A stretch of 24,200 nt of DNA from the NCBI GenBank assembly GCA_030271565.1, contig JARXKR010000002.1, forward strand, positions 1-24,200, written 5' to 3'. Below, piece after piece: positions 1 through 6,806 of this stretch. Source of the stretch: Pseudomonadota bacterium (GTDB lineage Bacteria > Pseudomonadota > Alphaproteobacteria > Sphingomonadales > Sphingomonadaceae). The translations under genes and the position numbers were made by a program. Under the pieces are notes generated by a model. It was not told where the DNA came from and made no database searches. It worked only from the letters and a program-made list of their open reading frames with translations. The first letter of the stretch is position 1. Each line of letters opens with the position of its first letter.

Positions 1-255
1 TGGCACCGTGATGACAACTGGGTCGGCTCTGAGGTCGAGGACAGCTTCGTCATGGTCAATATCGAGACCGGCAAATACGTCGCGCTCAACCTGACCGCCA
101 ATGCCGTCTGGCAGCTGCTCGAAGAACCGCGCACGCAGGACGAACTCGAAACGGCATTGCAGGCCAGCTTCGCGGTCAATCCGGATCAATGCCGGACCGC
201 GCTGGTTCCGTTGCTCGAACAGATGCGCGACATGGAGCTTGCTGCCCCGCGCTGA
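1..255 (+). CDS. PqqD family protein (5' truncated by window edge)
   Basis: The reading frame is open from base 1, and the first Met inside it (position 52) falls in the middle of the conserved PqqD-type core, so the true start lies upstream of the window. The visible residues give a small winged-helix-like domain: a beta-hairpin reading FVMVNIETGKYVALN, then the helix TANAVWQLLEEPRT, then an acidic helical tail ending in LEQMRDMELAAPR. PqqD-like domains bind leader peptides in several peptide-modification systems. They also occur as orphan genes beside sphingomonad polysaccharide loci, where their role is unclear. The gene converges on the tviB-like gene, with only 15 nt between the two stops. 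Partners that would define its function (radical SAM enzyme, transglutaminase-like protease, kinase) would lie to the left, outside the window. The family call is fairly firm; the function is unknown. Confidence 0.8.
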   Translation, partial: WHRDDNWVGSEVEDSFVMVNIETGKYVALNLTANAVWQLLEEPRTQDELETALQASFAVNPDQCRTALVPLLEQMRDMELAAPR

Positions 256-270
256 CGGCCTTCGCGCGGG

Positions 271-1578
271 TCAGAGGCTCCAGTCGGCCATACCGCCAAG
301 CTCGCCTTTGAGATCGGCAAGCAGGCCACCCGGCGCAACCAGTTTGCGCAACTCTGCCGGACCCATCTTAAGGTATTGGCTGTGTGGCACCGCGAGCAGC
401 ACAAGGTCGTGCTGCGCTTCAAGTGCAGCAGTCAGTTCGATACCGTATTCGTGCCTGGCTTCCACCGGATCGGCGAGCGGATCGTGCACTGTCACCGTAT
501 GACCGCGCGCGGCGAGCGCCTTGGCCAAGTCGGCGACCTTGCTGTTGCGCAGGTCGGGGATGTTTTCCTTGAAGGTCAGGCCGAGCACTAGCACGGTCCC
601 AGCTTGCTCGCCGCGAGCCTGGTGCAACTCCTGCGCCACCCATTCAGCCATCCCGTCGTTGATTCCGCGCCCGGTCAGGATCACGCGGGGATCATGCCCC
701 AAAGCTGCGGCCTGATGCGCCAGGTAATAGGGATCGACCCCAATGCAGTGGCCGCCGACCAGCCCCGGTGCAAACGGCAGGAAGTTCCACTTGGTGCGCG
801 CCGCAGCCAGCACATCCCACACCGACAGGTCCATCTTCGAGAAGATCTGCGCAATCTCGTTCATGAAGGCGATGTTGATGTCGCGCTGGGCATTCTCGAT
901 CACCTTGGCCGCTTCGGCGACCTTGATCGAAGCGGCACGGAATACCCCGCCTGAAGTCACCGCCTCATAGAGTTGGGCGACCCGGTCGAGCACTTGCGGG
1001 GTTTGCCCCGAAACCACCTTGGTGATCTTGTCGATGGTATGCTCGCGGTCGCCGGGGTTGATCCGCTCGGGACTGTAACCAAGATAGAAGTCGCGCCCGC
1101 AGACCAGCCCCGAGCCAGCCTCAAGGATTGGCGCGCAGACATCTTCGGTGACCCCTGGATAGACGGTGCTTTCGTAGATCACGACCGGTTCGAGTCCAGC
1201 GGCAACGGCGGCCGGCAGTAGCGCCGCCACCGTACGCGATGCGGCCTGTAACGCGCCCAGATCGGGCAAGTTGGCTGAGTCGATCGGGGTCGGCACGGTG
1301 ACGATATAAAATTGCGATGGCGGGCACTGCTGCGGCTGGTCGGTCAGGCTGAGCGACGACGCCGAAAGCCGCGCGGTGTCAATCTCCCCGGTGCGGTCGT
1401 GCCCGCTGCGCAATTCGGCGATACGCTGCCGGTTGATGTCAAGCCCGGTCGTTGGAAACTGCCGGGCAAGTGCGACCGCCAGCGGGAGTCCGACATAGCC
1501 AAGACCGACCACTGTAACTTGAATAGGCTCGGGCAAATGAGGCAATCCTTGTTGGCCGGACTGAGTGTTATCAGCCAA
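271..1578 (-). CDS. tviB: UDP-N-acetylglucosamine 6-dehydrogenase (TviB/WbpO type)
   Basis: A 435-residue UDP-sugar dehydrogenase that should oxidise UDP-GlcNAc twice at C6, with NAD, to UDP-GlcNAcA. Visible features are the Rossmann motif GLGYVG at 25-30, the signature YESTVYPG at 135-142, the SPERINPGD segment near 169-177, the AEAAKVIEN helix with Lys225, and the active-site cysteine Cys278 in GGHCIGVDPYYL. Length and motifs match the Vi-antigen enzyme TviB and WbpO rather than the WecC or Ugd branches. The longest frame starts at TTG 1578; an in-frame stop precedes it and no ATG is available. A second TTG at residue 15 (about 1536) has AAGGA eight bases upstream and is a reasonable alternative start. 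The gene is divergent from the pglC-like gene across about 100 bp. It probably supplies the first step for the WbpB/WbpE/WbpD enzymes in this window. UDP-GalNAc is an alternative substrate, as for WbpO. Confidence 0.9.
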   Translation of the reverse strand: MADNTQSGQQGLPHLPEPIQVTVVGLGYVGLPLAVALARQFPTTGLDINRQRIAELRSGHDRTGEIDTARLSASSLSLTDQPQQCPPSQFYIVTVPTPIDSANLPDLGALQAASRTVAALLPAAVAAGLEPVVIYESTVYPGVTEDVCAPILEAGSGLVCGRDFYLGYSPERINPGDREHTIDKITKVVSGQTPQVLDRVAQLYEAVTSGGVFRAASIKVAEAAKVIENAQRDINIAFMNEIAQIFSKMDLSVWDVLAAARTKWNFLPFAPGLVGGHCIGVDPYYLAHQAAALGHDPRVILTGRGINDGMAEWVAQELHQARGEQAGTVLVLGLTFKENIPDLRNSKVADLAKALAARGHTVTVHDPLADPVEARHEYGIELTAALEAQHDLVLLAVPHSQYLKMGPAELRKLVAPGGLLADLKGELGGMADWSL

Positions 1579-1680
1579 ATGCCCTAAGGGAGATGCAGTG
1601 CCGGTTCAACTGACTTGCACGAACGGGCCGATTGAAAAGTCGATTGGCGATTTGGCGCAGCAACGATTAGACCGGTGCGC

Positions 1681-2274
1681 ATGAAGCGTCTGTTCGATTT
1701 GGTCCTGACTGTTCCGGCAATCATTGTCTTGCTGCCGGTCTTCGCAACGCTGGCGCTGGTGGTCCGGATCATGATCGGATCACCGGTCTTGTTCCGGCAG
1801 ATGCGCCCGGGGCTGGACGCCCGACCATTCGAACTGGTCAAGTTCAGGACGATGTCGCAGCAGTGCGGTGCCGATGGCGAACTGCTTCCCGATGCGCAGC
1901 GGCTGGGCGCGGTCGGGCGGTTCCTGCGCGCCTCGAGCCTCGACGAGTTGCCCGAGCTGTTGAATGTATTGCGCGGTGAGATGAGCCTGGTTGGGCCCCG
2001 TCCGCTGCTGGTTGAATATCTGCCGTTGTACTCCCCGGCGCAGGCCCGGCGGCATGAGGTGCGTCCCGGTCTGACCGGCTGGGCGCAAGTCAACGGCCGC
2101 AACAGCTTGAGCTGGGACGATAAGTTCGCCGCCGATGTCTGGTACGTCGACAACCGCAGCCCGTGGCTCGATTGCAAAATCCTCGGGCTGACGCTGCTGA
2201 CCCTACTGGGTCGGCGCGGGATCAACGCCGAGGGAAGTGCAAGCATGCCGCCGTTCACAGGAAACACACAATGA
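1681..2274 (+). CDS. pglC: Initiating sugar-phosphate transferase (PglC-like monotopic phosphoglycosyltransferase)
   Basis: A short (197-residue) bacterial sugar transferase that moves a sugar 1-phosphate from its UDP carrier to undecaprenyl phosphate, the first membrane step of repeat-unit assembly. It is the minimal PglC-like form: one N-terminal hydrophobic helix (about residues 9-33, with internal prolines), then the catalytic domain. Visible motifs are the KFRTM strand (54-58), the catalytic Asp-Glu pair at 88-89 in LDELPELLNVLRGEMSLVGPR, and the VRPGLTGWAQVNGR segment at 127-140. It lacks the extra N-terminal membrane domain of WbaP/WcaJ enzymes. The ATG at 1681 gives the usual MKRLFDL start; a GTG two codons earlier (1675) is also possible. 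The stop overlaps the start of the next gene in an ATGA, so it is co-transcribed with the PglD-like acetyltransferase. That partner favours a diacetamido-trideoxyhexose as the first sugar. Confidence 0.92.
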   Translation: MKRLFDLVLTVPAIIVLLPVFATLALVVRIMIGSPVLFRQMRPGLDARPFELVKFRTMSQQCGADGELLPDAQRLGAVGRFLRASSLDELPELLNVLRGEMSLVGPRPLLVEYLPLYSPAQARRHEVRPGLTGWAQVNGRNSLSWDDKFAADVWYVDNRSPWLDCKILGLTLLTLLGRRGINAEGSASMPPFTGNTQ

Positions 2275-2891
2275 ATCAGGTACTTGGCGTCTACGGGACA
2301 GGCGGGTGCGGGCGCGGTGTCGCGCCGCTGGTCCGGGCGCAGTTTCCCGCTGCGAGAATCGTGTTCGTCGACGATCGGGCAGGGCAAGGCGAGTGTAATG
2401 GTCACGATGTGATGGCTTTCGATGCGTTCGCTGCGCTCGATGACAAGGCCATTGTCATCGCGGTCGCTGCGCCGGCGGGGCGCAAAACTCTGGCGGCGAG
2501 ATGCAGCACGGCCGGAATCACGTTCTTCGGGGTGCAAGCCGCGCAGACGGTGGTGATGGATGATGTCGAGTTCGGCGCGGGCGCAGTGATTTCGCCGTGG
2601 ACCACCGTCACCAGCAACGTCCGCATCGGCACGCATTTTCACTGCAACTTGTACTCTTATGTCGAGCACGATTGCGTCATCGGCGATTTCGTGACTTTCG
2701 CCCCGGCGGCGCACTGCAACGGCAATGTGACGATCGGCGACGGTGCCTACCTCGGCTCAAGCTGCGTGATCCGGCAAGGGATCACCATTGGCGCGGGGGC
2801 AGTGATCGGAATGGGTGCGGTAGTCGTCAGCGACGTTGCGGCAGGCGCAACAGTGGTCGGCAATCCGGCGCGAATTATGCGTCAGAGCTAG
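2271..2891 (+). CDS. pglD: PglD/NeuD-family sugar-nucleotide N-acetyltransferase
   Basis: A 206-residue left-handed beta-helix acetyltransferase of the PglD/NeuD type. The N-terminal UDP-sugar-binding Rossmann-like lobe has GTGGCGRG at 9-16. The C-terminal hexapeptide-repeat region runs from about residue 95, with repeats such as IGTHFHCN, IGDFVTFA and IGDGAYLG. His133 in VEHDC matches the position of the catalytic histidine of PglD. The expected reaction is acetyl-CoA-dependent N-acetylation of the 4-amino group of UDP-2-acetamido-4-amino-2,4,6-trideoxyhexose. The ATG at 2271 overlaps the upstream stop by four bases. A longer frame from 2163 runs inside the pglC gene and is not the start. 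The gene ends in CTAG, whose other strand provides the stop codon of the convergent aminotransferase gene. An O-acetylating member of the same family cannot be excluded. Confidence 0.88.
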   Translation: MNQVLGVYGTGGCGRGVAPLVRAQFPAARIVFVDDRAGQGECNGHDVMAFDAFAALDDKAIVIAVAAPAGRKTLAARCSTAGITFFGVQAAQTVVMDDVEFGAGAVISPWTTVTSNVRIGTHFHCNLYSYVEHDCVIGDFVTFAPAAHCNGNVTIGDGAYLGSSCVIRQGITIGAGAVIGMGAVVVSDVAAGATVVGNPARIMRQS

Positions 2892-4066
2892 CGCGCGGCC
2901 TGCTCCAGAACTTTGGTGACGGCGGAGCAGATGCGGGTGACGTCGTCGTCGCTCAAGGTCGGATGGGTCAGGAACATCAGGCTGGTTTCGCCAAGTTCCA
3001 TCGCTCCGGGCAAGCGCTGCGGCGGGGCATAGCTTGTCCCGGCGAAGGCCTTCTCGCGGTAGACTTCGGAGCAGGTGCCATGGAACAGCGGCACGTCTTG
3101 CGCGTTAACTTCGGCGACGATGCGGTCGCGGTCCCAACCAGCTCTGAGCCCTTCGGGCCGGACATAAGCGTAGAAGCGATACCACGCATGAGTCAGGTCA
3201 TCCGTCGGCAGCGGTACTCGCACGGCACTGGCAAATGGCGCCAGCGCAGCAGCGTAACACGCCGCGATTTCGGCCCTGCGCGCGGTCCAGTCGGCCAGTC
3301 GCCGCAGCTGGATGCGGCCGATCGCGGCCTGCATTTCGAGCATCCGCCAGTTGGTCCCGAAACCTTCATGCAGCCAGCGATATCCCGGCGGATGTTCGCG
3401 CTGGTAGACCGCATCCCAATCCTTGCCGTGGTCCTTGTAGGACCACATCCTGGACCACAGATCCGGATCGTCGGTAGTCACCATTCCGCCTTCGCCGCCA
3501 GTGGTGATGATCTTGTCCTGGCAGAACGACCACGCGCCGACCTTGCCGAAACTGCCGACCGAGCGGCCATCGATCCGCGCCCCATGCGCCTGCGCGCAAT
3601 CCTCGATCACCGCGATGCCGAGCGGATCGGCGAGGCCGAGGATACCGGGCATGTCGCACGGCCAGCCAGCGAGATGAACCGGGATGATCGCCTTGGTGCG
3701 CTCGCTCAGGACGGCGCGGATAGTTGCCGGAGTGATGTTGCCACTGTCGCGGTCGACATCGGCAAAGACCGGCGTCGCACCCGCATTCACGGTCGATGAG
3801 ACCGAGGCGATGAAGGTGCGCGGGGTGACCACAACCTCGTCGCCCGGGCCGATCTCCAGCGCCCGCAAGGCCAGATCGAGCGCCAGCGTGCCGTTAGCGA
3901 GCGATACCGCGTGGGCTGAGCCGGCGAAGGCGGCAAATTCGCGCTCGAATTGCCGGCATTCCTCACCGGTCCAGTAGTTGACCTTGCCGCTGCGCAGTAC
4001 GGCAGCGACCGCGGCAACTTCTTCTTCGGTATAGGAGGGCCAGGGGGCGACCGAAGAGTTGAGCAT
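2888..4066 (-). CDS. DegT/DnrJ/EryC1/StrS aminotransferase (PglE-like, probable UDP-4-keto-sugar aminotransferase)
   Basis: A 392-residue PLP-dependent sugar aminotransferase, numbered from ATG 4066. The PLP-binding Asp is in VIEDCAQAHG (about residue 156), and the Schiff-base Lys is in SFCQDKIITTGGEGG (about residue 185). The amino end (SSVAPWPSYTEEE, then GKVNYWTGEE) is typical of aminotransferases sitting beside pglC/pglD-like genes. The expected job is glutamate-dependent amination of UDP-2-acetamido-2,6-dideoxy-4-ketohexose, giving the PglD substrate. The frame extends to TTG 4093. ATG 4066 is preferred because the longer version adds only a basic, non-conserved leader, and an AGGTGA lies 11 bases upstream of the ATG. 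The gene is on the strand opposite pglCD, so it is not in their transcript. No PglF-like 4,6-dehydratase is in the window, so its keto-sugar substrate must be made elsewhere. Confidence 0.88.
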   Translation of the reverse strand: MLNSSVAPWPSYTEEEVAAVAAVLRSGKVNYWTGEECRQFEREFAAFAGSAHAVSLANGTLALDLALRALEIGPGDEVVVTPRTFIASVSSTVNAGATPVFADVDRDSGNITPATIRAVLSERTKAIIPVHLAGWPCDMPGILGLADPLGIAVIEDCAQAHGARIDGRSVGSFGKVGAWSFCQDKIITTGGEGGMVTTDDPDLWSRMWSYKDHGKDWDAVYQREHPPGYRWLHEGFGTNWRMLEMQAAIGRIQLRRLADWTARRAEIAACYAAALAPFASAVRVPLPTDDLTHAWYRFYAYVRPEGLRAGWDRDRIVAEVNAQDVPLFHGTCSEVYREKAFAGTSYAPPQRLPGAMELGETSLMFLTHPTLSDDDVTRICSAVTKVLEQAAR

Positions 4067-4133
4067 GCGGCGTCTTTTCACCTGGGTGGTCAAGCGGGTG
4101 GCAGGGGCCGAGCAATCCCGTTAAGGGCGTCGA

Positions 4134-5252
4134 ATGACGCGCCGCACGATCCTTGTCAACGCATCCTATGCCCCGTCGCTGGTCAACTTTCGCGGGCCGT
4201 TGATTGCGGCAATGATCGCGCAGGGTCATGTCGTTCATGCCAGCGCGCCGGGTTTGACCGGCGAGGCGGCCGAGCGCGTCGCAGCGCTCGGTGCAGTGCC
4301 GCACGACGTGCCGCTGACCCGGTCCGGGCTCAATCCACTGACCGATTTGGGTTACTTTCGGGCGATCCGGCAACTGATCCGGGGCAACCGCATCGACCTC
4401 GTGCTGGGTTACACGATCAAGCCATGCATCTGGGGTTCGCTTGCCGCGCGCGCCGAGCGGGTCGAGAGCGCGGCGCTGATCACCGGTCTGGGCTTTGCCT
4501 TCATTCCGGGCGCCGGGCTGGTCCGCCGGCTGGTCAGCCAAGCCTCGCGGCGACTGTACCGGCTGGCGACCGCAGGCAACCGGGTGGTGATTTTCCAGAA
4601 TCCTGACGACCAGGCCGATTTCGTAGCAGCTCGGGCGCTGGCCGATCCCGCCAAAGCCCGGCTGGTCGATGGCTCCGGGGTCGATATGACGCATTACACA
4701 GTGGCGCCGTTGCCGCCCGAGCCGCGCTTCTTGATGATCTCGCGGCTGCTCGGCAACAAGGGCGTGCGCGAATACGGCGAGGCGGCGGCCTTGCTGTTGG
4801 GGGAGGGCTGCAACGCCAGCTTCGCGCTCGCGGGGTTCTTCGATGAGGGGCAGGACTCGATCTTACCGGAGGAGCTGAGACGCTGGCAGGCGGCGGGACT
4901 CGACTATCTCGGTGCGCTTGATGATGTCCGCCCAGCGTTGGCCGAGGCGAGTGTCTATGTGCTGCCGTCCTACCGCGAAGGCACCCCGCGCACCGTGCTC
5001 GAGGCGATGGCGATGGGCCGGGCCGTGATTACGACCGATGCGCCGGGCTGCCGCGAGACTGTGCTCCCCGGCCGCACTGGTTTGCTGGTCCAGGTCAAGG
5101 ACGTTGCGGCAACGGCGCAAGCCATGCGGCAGTTGGCTGGCGATGCGCAGGCGCGGCGAGCGATGGGTGCGGCGGGGCTTGCGTTCTGCCGGGGAAAGTA
5201 TGCGGTCGACAAGGTCAACCAGGCGATGCTCGCACATCTCGGTCTGAACTGA
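4134..5252 (+). CDS. Glycosyltransferase family 4 (PglA-like)
   Basis: A 372-residue retaining GT-B glycosyltransferase. The N-terminal acceptor domain begins RTILVNASYAPSLVNFRGPL. The C-terminal nucleotide-sugar domain carries SRLLGNKG (203-210) and the classic E-x7-E pair, Glu282 and Glu290, in YREGTPRTVLEAMAMG. A GYTIKP segment at 92-97 is seen in PglA/WbpT-like enzymes that add a HexNAc to an undecaprenyl-diphosphate-linked diacetamido sugar. Residues such as LITGLGFAFIPG form hydrophobic patches consistent with membrane association, but there is no clear transmembrane helix. The ATG at 4134 has an AAGGG Shine-Dalgarno sequence six to seven bases upstream. The gene stands alone on its strand, divergent from the aminotransferase (67 bp) and convergent with wbpD (12 bp). 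It is the likely second-sugar transferase, by analogy with the pgl system; donor and linkage are not predictable. Confidence 0.88.
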   Translation: MTRRTILVNASYAPSLVNFRGPLIAAMIAQGHVVHASAPGLTGEAAERVAALGAVPHDVPLTRSGLNPLTDLGYFRAIRQLIRGNRIDLVLGYTIKPCIWGSLAARAERVESAALITGLGFAFIPGAGLVRRLVSQASRRLYRLATAGNRVVIFQNPDDQADFVAARALADPAKARLVDGSGVDMTHYTVAPLPPEPRFLMISRLLGNKGVREYGEAAALLLGEGCNASFALAGFFDEGQDSILPEELRRWQAAGLDYLGALDDVRPALAEASVYVLPSYREGTPRTVLEAMAMGRAVITTDAPGCRETVLPGRTGLLVQVKDVAATAQAMRQLAGDAQARRAMGAAGLAFCRGKYAVDKVNQAMLAHLGLN

Positions 5253-5264
5253 CCGCAGTTCGGC

Positions 5265-5837
5265 TTAGCTCATGCGCTCCAGCCGCGAACCGGACAGGCG
5301 GTAGAGCGAGCCATCGTTCGGGCAGTGCACTTCGCCTTCCCCTGCGAGCGGCAGGTCGAGTTTTTCGCCGAATGCACTCATCCAGCCGATCTGGCGGGCT
5401 GGCACCCCGACCATCAGGGCGAACGCGGGGACATCGCGATTGATCACCGAGCCTGCGCCGACAAAGGCATTCTCGCCGATTTCAACCCCGCAGACGATCG
5501 TGCAGTTGGCCCCCAAGGTCGCTCCGCGGCGAATGACAGTTTGGCGATATTCGTCCCTGCGCGGCACCGCAGCGCGTGGGTTGTAGACGTTGGTGAAGAC
5601 CATGCTCGGTCCGCAAAAGACATCGTCTTCGAGCGTGACGTCGTCATAGACCGAGACGTTGTTCTGGATCTTGACGTTGTCGCCGATCGTCACCCGGTTG
5701 CCGACATAAACGTTCTGGCCGAGCGAGCAGCCGCGGCCGATCCGCGCCCCGCCGCTGACATGGACCCAGTGCCAGATCCGCGTAGCGTCACCGATCTGCG
5801 CCCCGTCGTCGACTATCGCCGTGGGGTGAATGGTCAT
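5265..5837 (-). CDS. wbpD: UDP-2-acetamido-3-amino-2,3-dideoxy-glucuronate N-acetyltransferase (WbpD/WlbB type)
   Basis: A 190-residue left-handed beta-helix acetyltransferase. The order HPTAIVDDGAQIG, RIWHWVHVS, LGQNVYVGN, KIQNNVSVYDDV, FCGPSMVFTNVYNPR (81-88 region), GATLGANCTIVCG and MVGVPARQIGWMSAFGE matches WbpD of Pseudomonas and WlbB of Bordetella very closely as I remember them. The enzyme acetylates the 3-amino group to give UDP-GlcNAc(3NAc)A. The tail carries a short CPNDGSLYRL segment, also seen in WbpD. Its start overlaps the stop of the WbpB-like gene by four bases (ATGA on the minus strand), so the two are translationally coupled as consecutive and penultimate partners of one pathway. 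The intervening aminotransferase step is encoded far away (15343-16467). Confidence in the specific reaction is higher here than for the second copy at 16472. Confidence 0.92.
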   Translation of the reverse strand: MTIHPTAIVDDGAQIGDATRIWHWVHVSGGARIGRGCSLGQNVYVGNRVTIGDNVKIQNNVSVYDDVTLEDDVFCGPSMVFTNVYNPRAAVPRRDEYRQTVIRRGATLGANCTIVCGVEIGENAFVGAGSVINRDVPAFALMVGVPARQIGWMSAFGEKLDLPLAGEGEVHCPNDGSLYRLSGSRLERMS

Positions 5838-6790
5838 GCGACGATCGCCCGCGCTGCCAGTGGGTGGTAATCGCCCTGCTTGCCGACCAATGGCGCCTGG
5901 CGGATGTCATAGACCAGCTTGATGCTCGGTTCGGCATCGTCGAGCCCGAAGCCTCCGGTGTCGAGGATGTGGCGATAGCTGTCGGTGTGAAGGTCGGTGA
6001 AGCCGTCGGAAAATTCGATTTCTTCGCCATCGAGGGTGATGCTGCGATAGGTGGTCTGGCCCTTCGCAGCAATATCCTCGGGGAGATAATCGGAGTTGAT
6101 CGAGAGGAACCAGCGGACGTCGGCATCGCGAAACCGCAGTGTCCCGCTGGCGCTGTCTTCGGCGCGGTGATTGACCGTGGTGGCCTCGACCGGGCCGAAC
6201 ACCCACAGCAGCATGTCGAAGAAATGAATGCCGATGTTGGCGGCAATCCCGCCGGACTTCTTCTCTTCGCCTTTCCAGCTCTGGAAATACCAGCGCCCGC
6301 GACTGGTGATGTAACTCAGGTCGACCGCGAACCGCCCATGTCCGGCAGTGCGCGCAGCGGCCACTTTTTCACGCAGGGCCACAATGCTCGGATGGAGCCG
6401 CAGTTGCAGGATCGAACTGACCTTGCGGCCGCTCTCGCCCTCGACCACGCGCAAGGCATCGATGTTCCACGGATTGACCACCAGCGGCTTCTCGCAGATC
6501 GCATTGGCCCCGCCGCGCAGGGCAAAGCGGATATGCGAATCGTGCAGGTAATTGGGCGACATCACGCTGATGTAATCGACCCCGCACCCGTCCCGTTTGC
6601 GCAGGTCGAGGAAACGGTCGAACCGTTCGAACTCGGTAAAGAAATGCGCTTCGGGAAAGTAGCTGTCGAGGATCCCGACTGTATCGTTGCCGTCGAGCGC
6701 CGCGACGAGCCGGTTGCCGGTGTCGCGGATCGCCCGCATGTGCCGCGGGGCGACATAGCCAGCGGCCCCGATCAGTGCAAAATCTTTCAT
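5834..6790 (-). CDS. wbpB: UDP-N-acetyl-glucuronate 3-dehydrogenase (WbpB/WlbA type, Gfo/Idh/MocA family)
   Basis: A 318-residue NAD-dependent oxidoreductase that oxidises C3 of UDP-GlcNAcA to the 3-keto sugar, the substrate of WbpE. The start MKDFALIGAAGYVAPRHM is the hallmark of the WlbA/WbpB branch. The catalytic EKP motif is at 100-102, with Lys101, and a GIHFFDMLLWVFGP segment at about 187-200 contributes the active-site His. Length is standard for the family. An AGG-rich ribosome-binding site (GAGGAACAGG) lies about eight bases before the ATG. The gene follows the formyltransferase-like gene by 16 bp and overlaps wbpD by 4 bp, so the three form one minus-strand operon. WbpB and WbpE characteristically share NAD/NADH recycling through alpha-ketoglutarate, which would require both gene products even though they sit in different operons here. 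Confidence 0.92.
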   Translation of the reverse strand: MKDFALIGAAGYVAPRHMRAIRDTGNRLVAALDGNDTVGILDSYFPEAHFFTEFERFDRFLDLRKRDGCGVDYISVMSPNYLHDSHIRFALRGGANAICEKPLVVNPWNIDALRVVEGESGRKVSSILQLRLHPSIVALREKVAAARTAGHGRFAVDLSYITSRGRWYFQSWKGEEKKSGGIAANIGIHFFDMLLWVFGPVEATTVNHRAEDSASGTLRFRDADVRWFLSINSDYLPEDIAAKGQTTYRSITLDGEEIEFSDGFTDLHTDSYRHILDTGGFGLDDAEPSIKLVYDIRQAPLVGKQGDYHPLAARAIVA

Positions 6791-6806
6791 TGCTGCAACC
6801 TGTTCC

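Noticed and set aside
1584..2714. 376-codon minus-strand frame over pglC and pglD
   Set aside because: Antisense to two clear enzymes with catalytic motifs; the translation has no recognisable domain and is rich in Arg/Ser/Pro.
2597..3799. 400-codon plus-strand frame across the end of pglD and the aminotransferase
   Set aside because: It covers a well-supported minus-strand PLP enzyme and the pglD C-terminus in another frame; no domain is visible.
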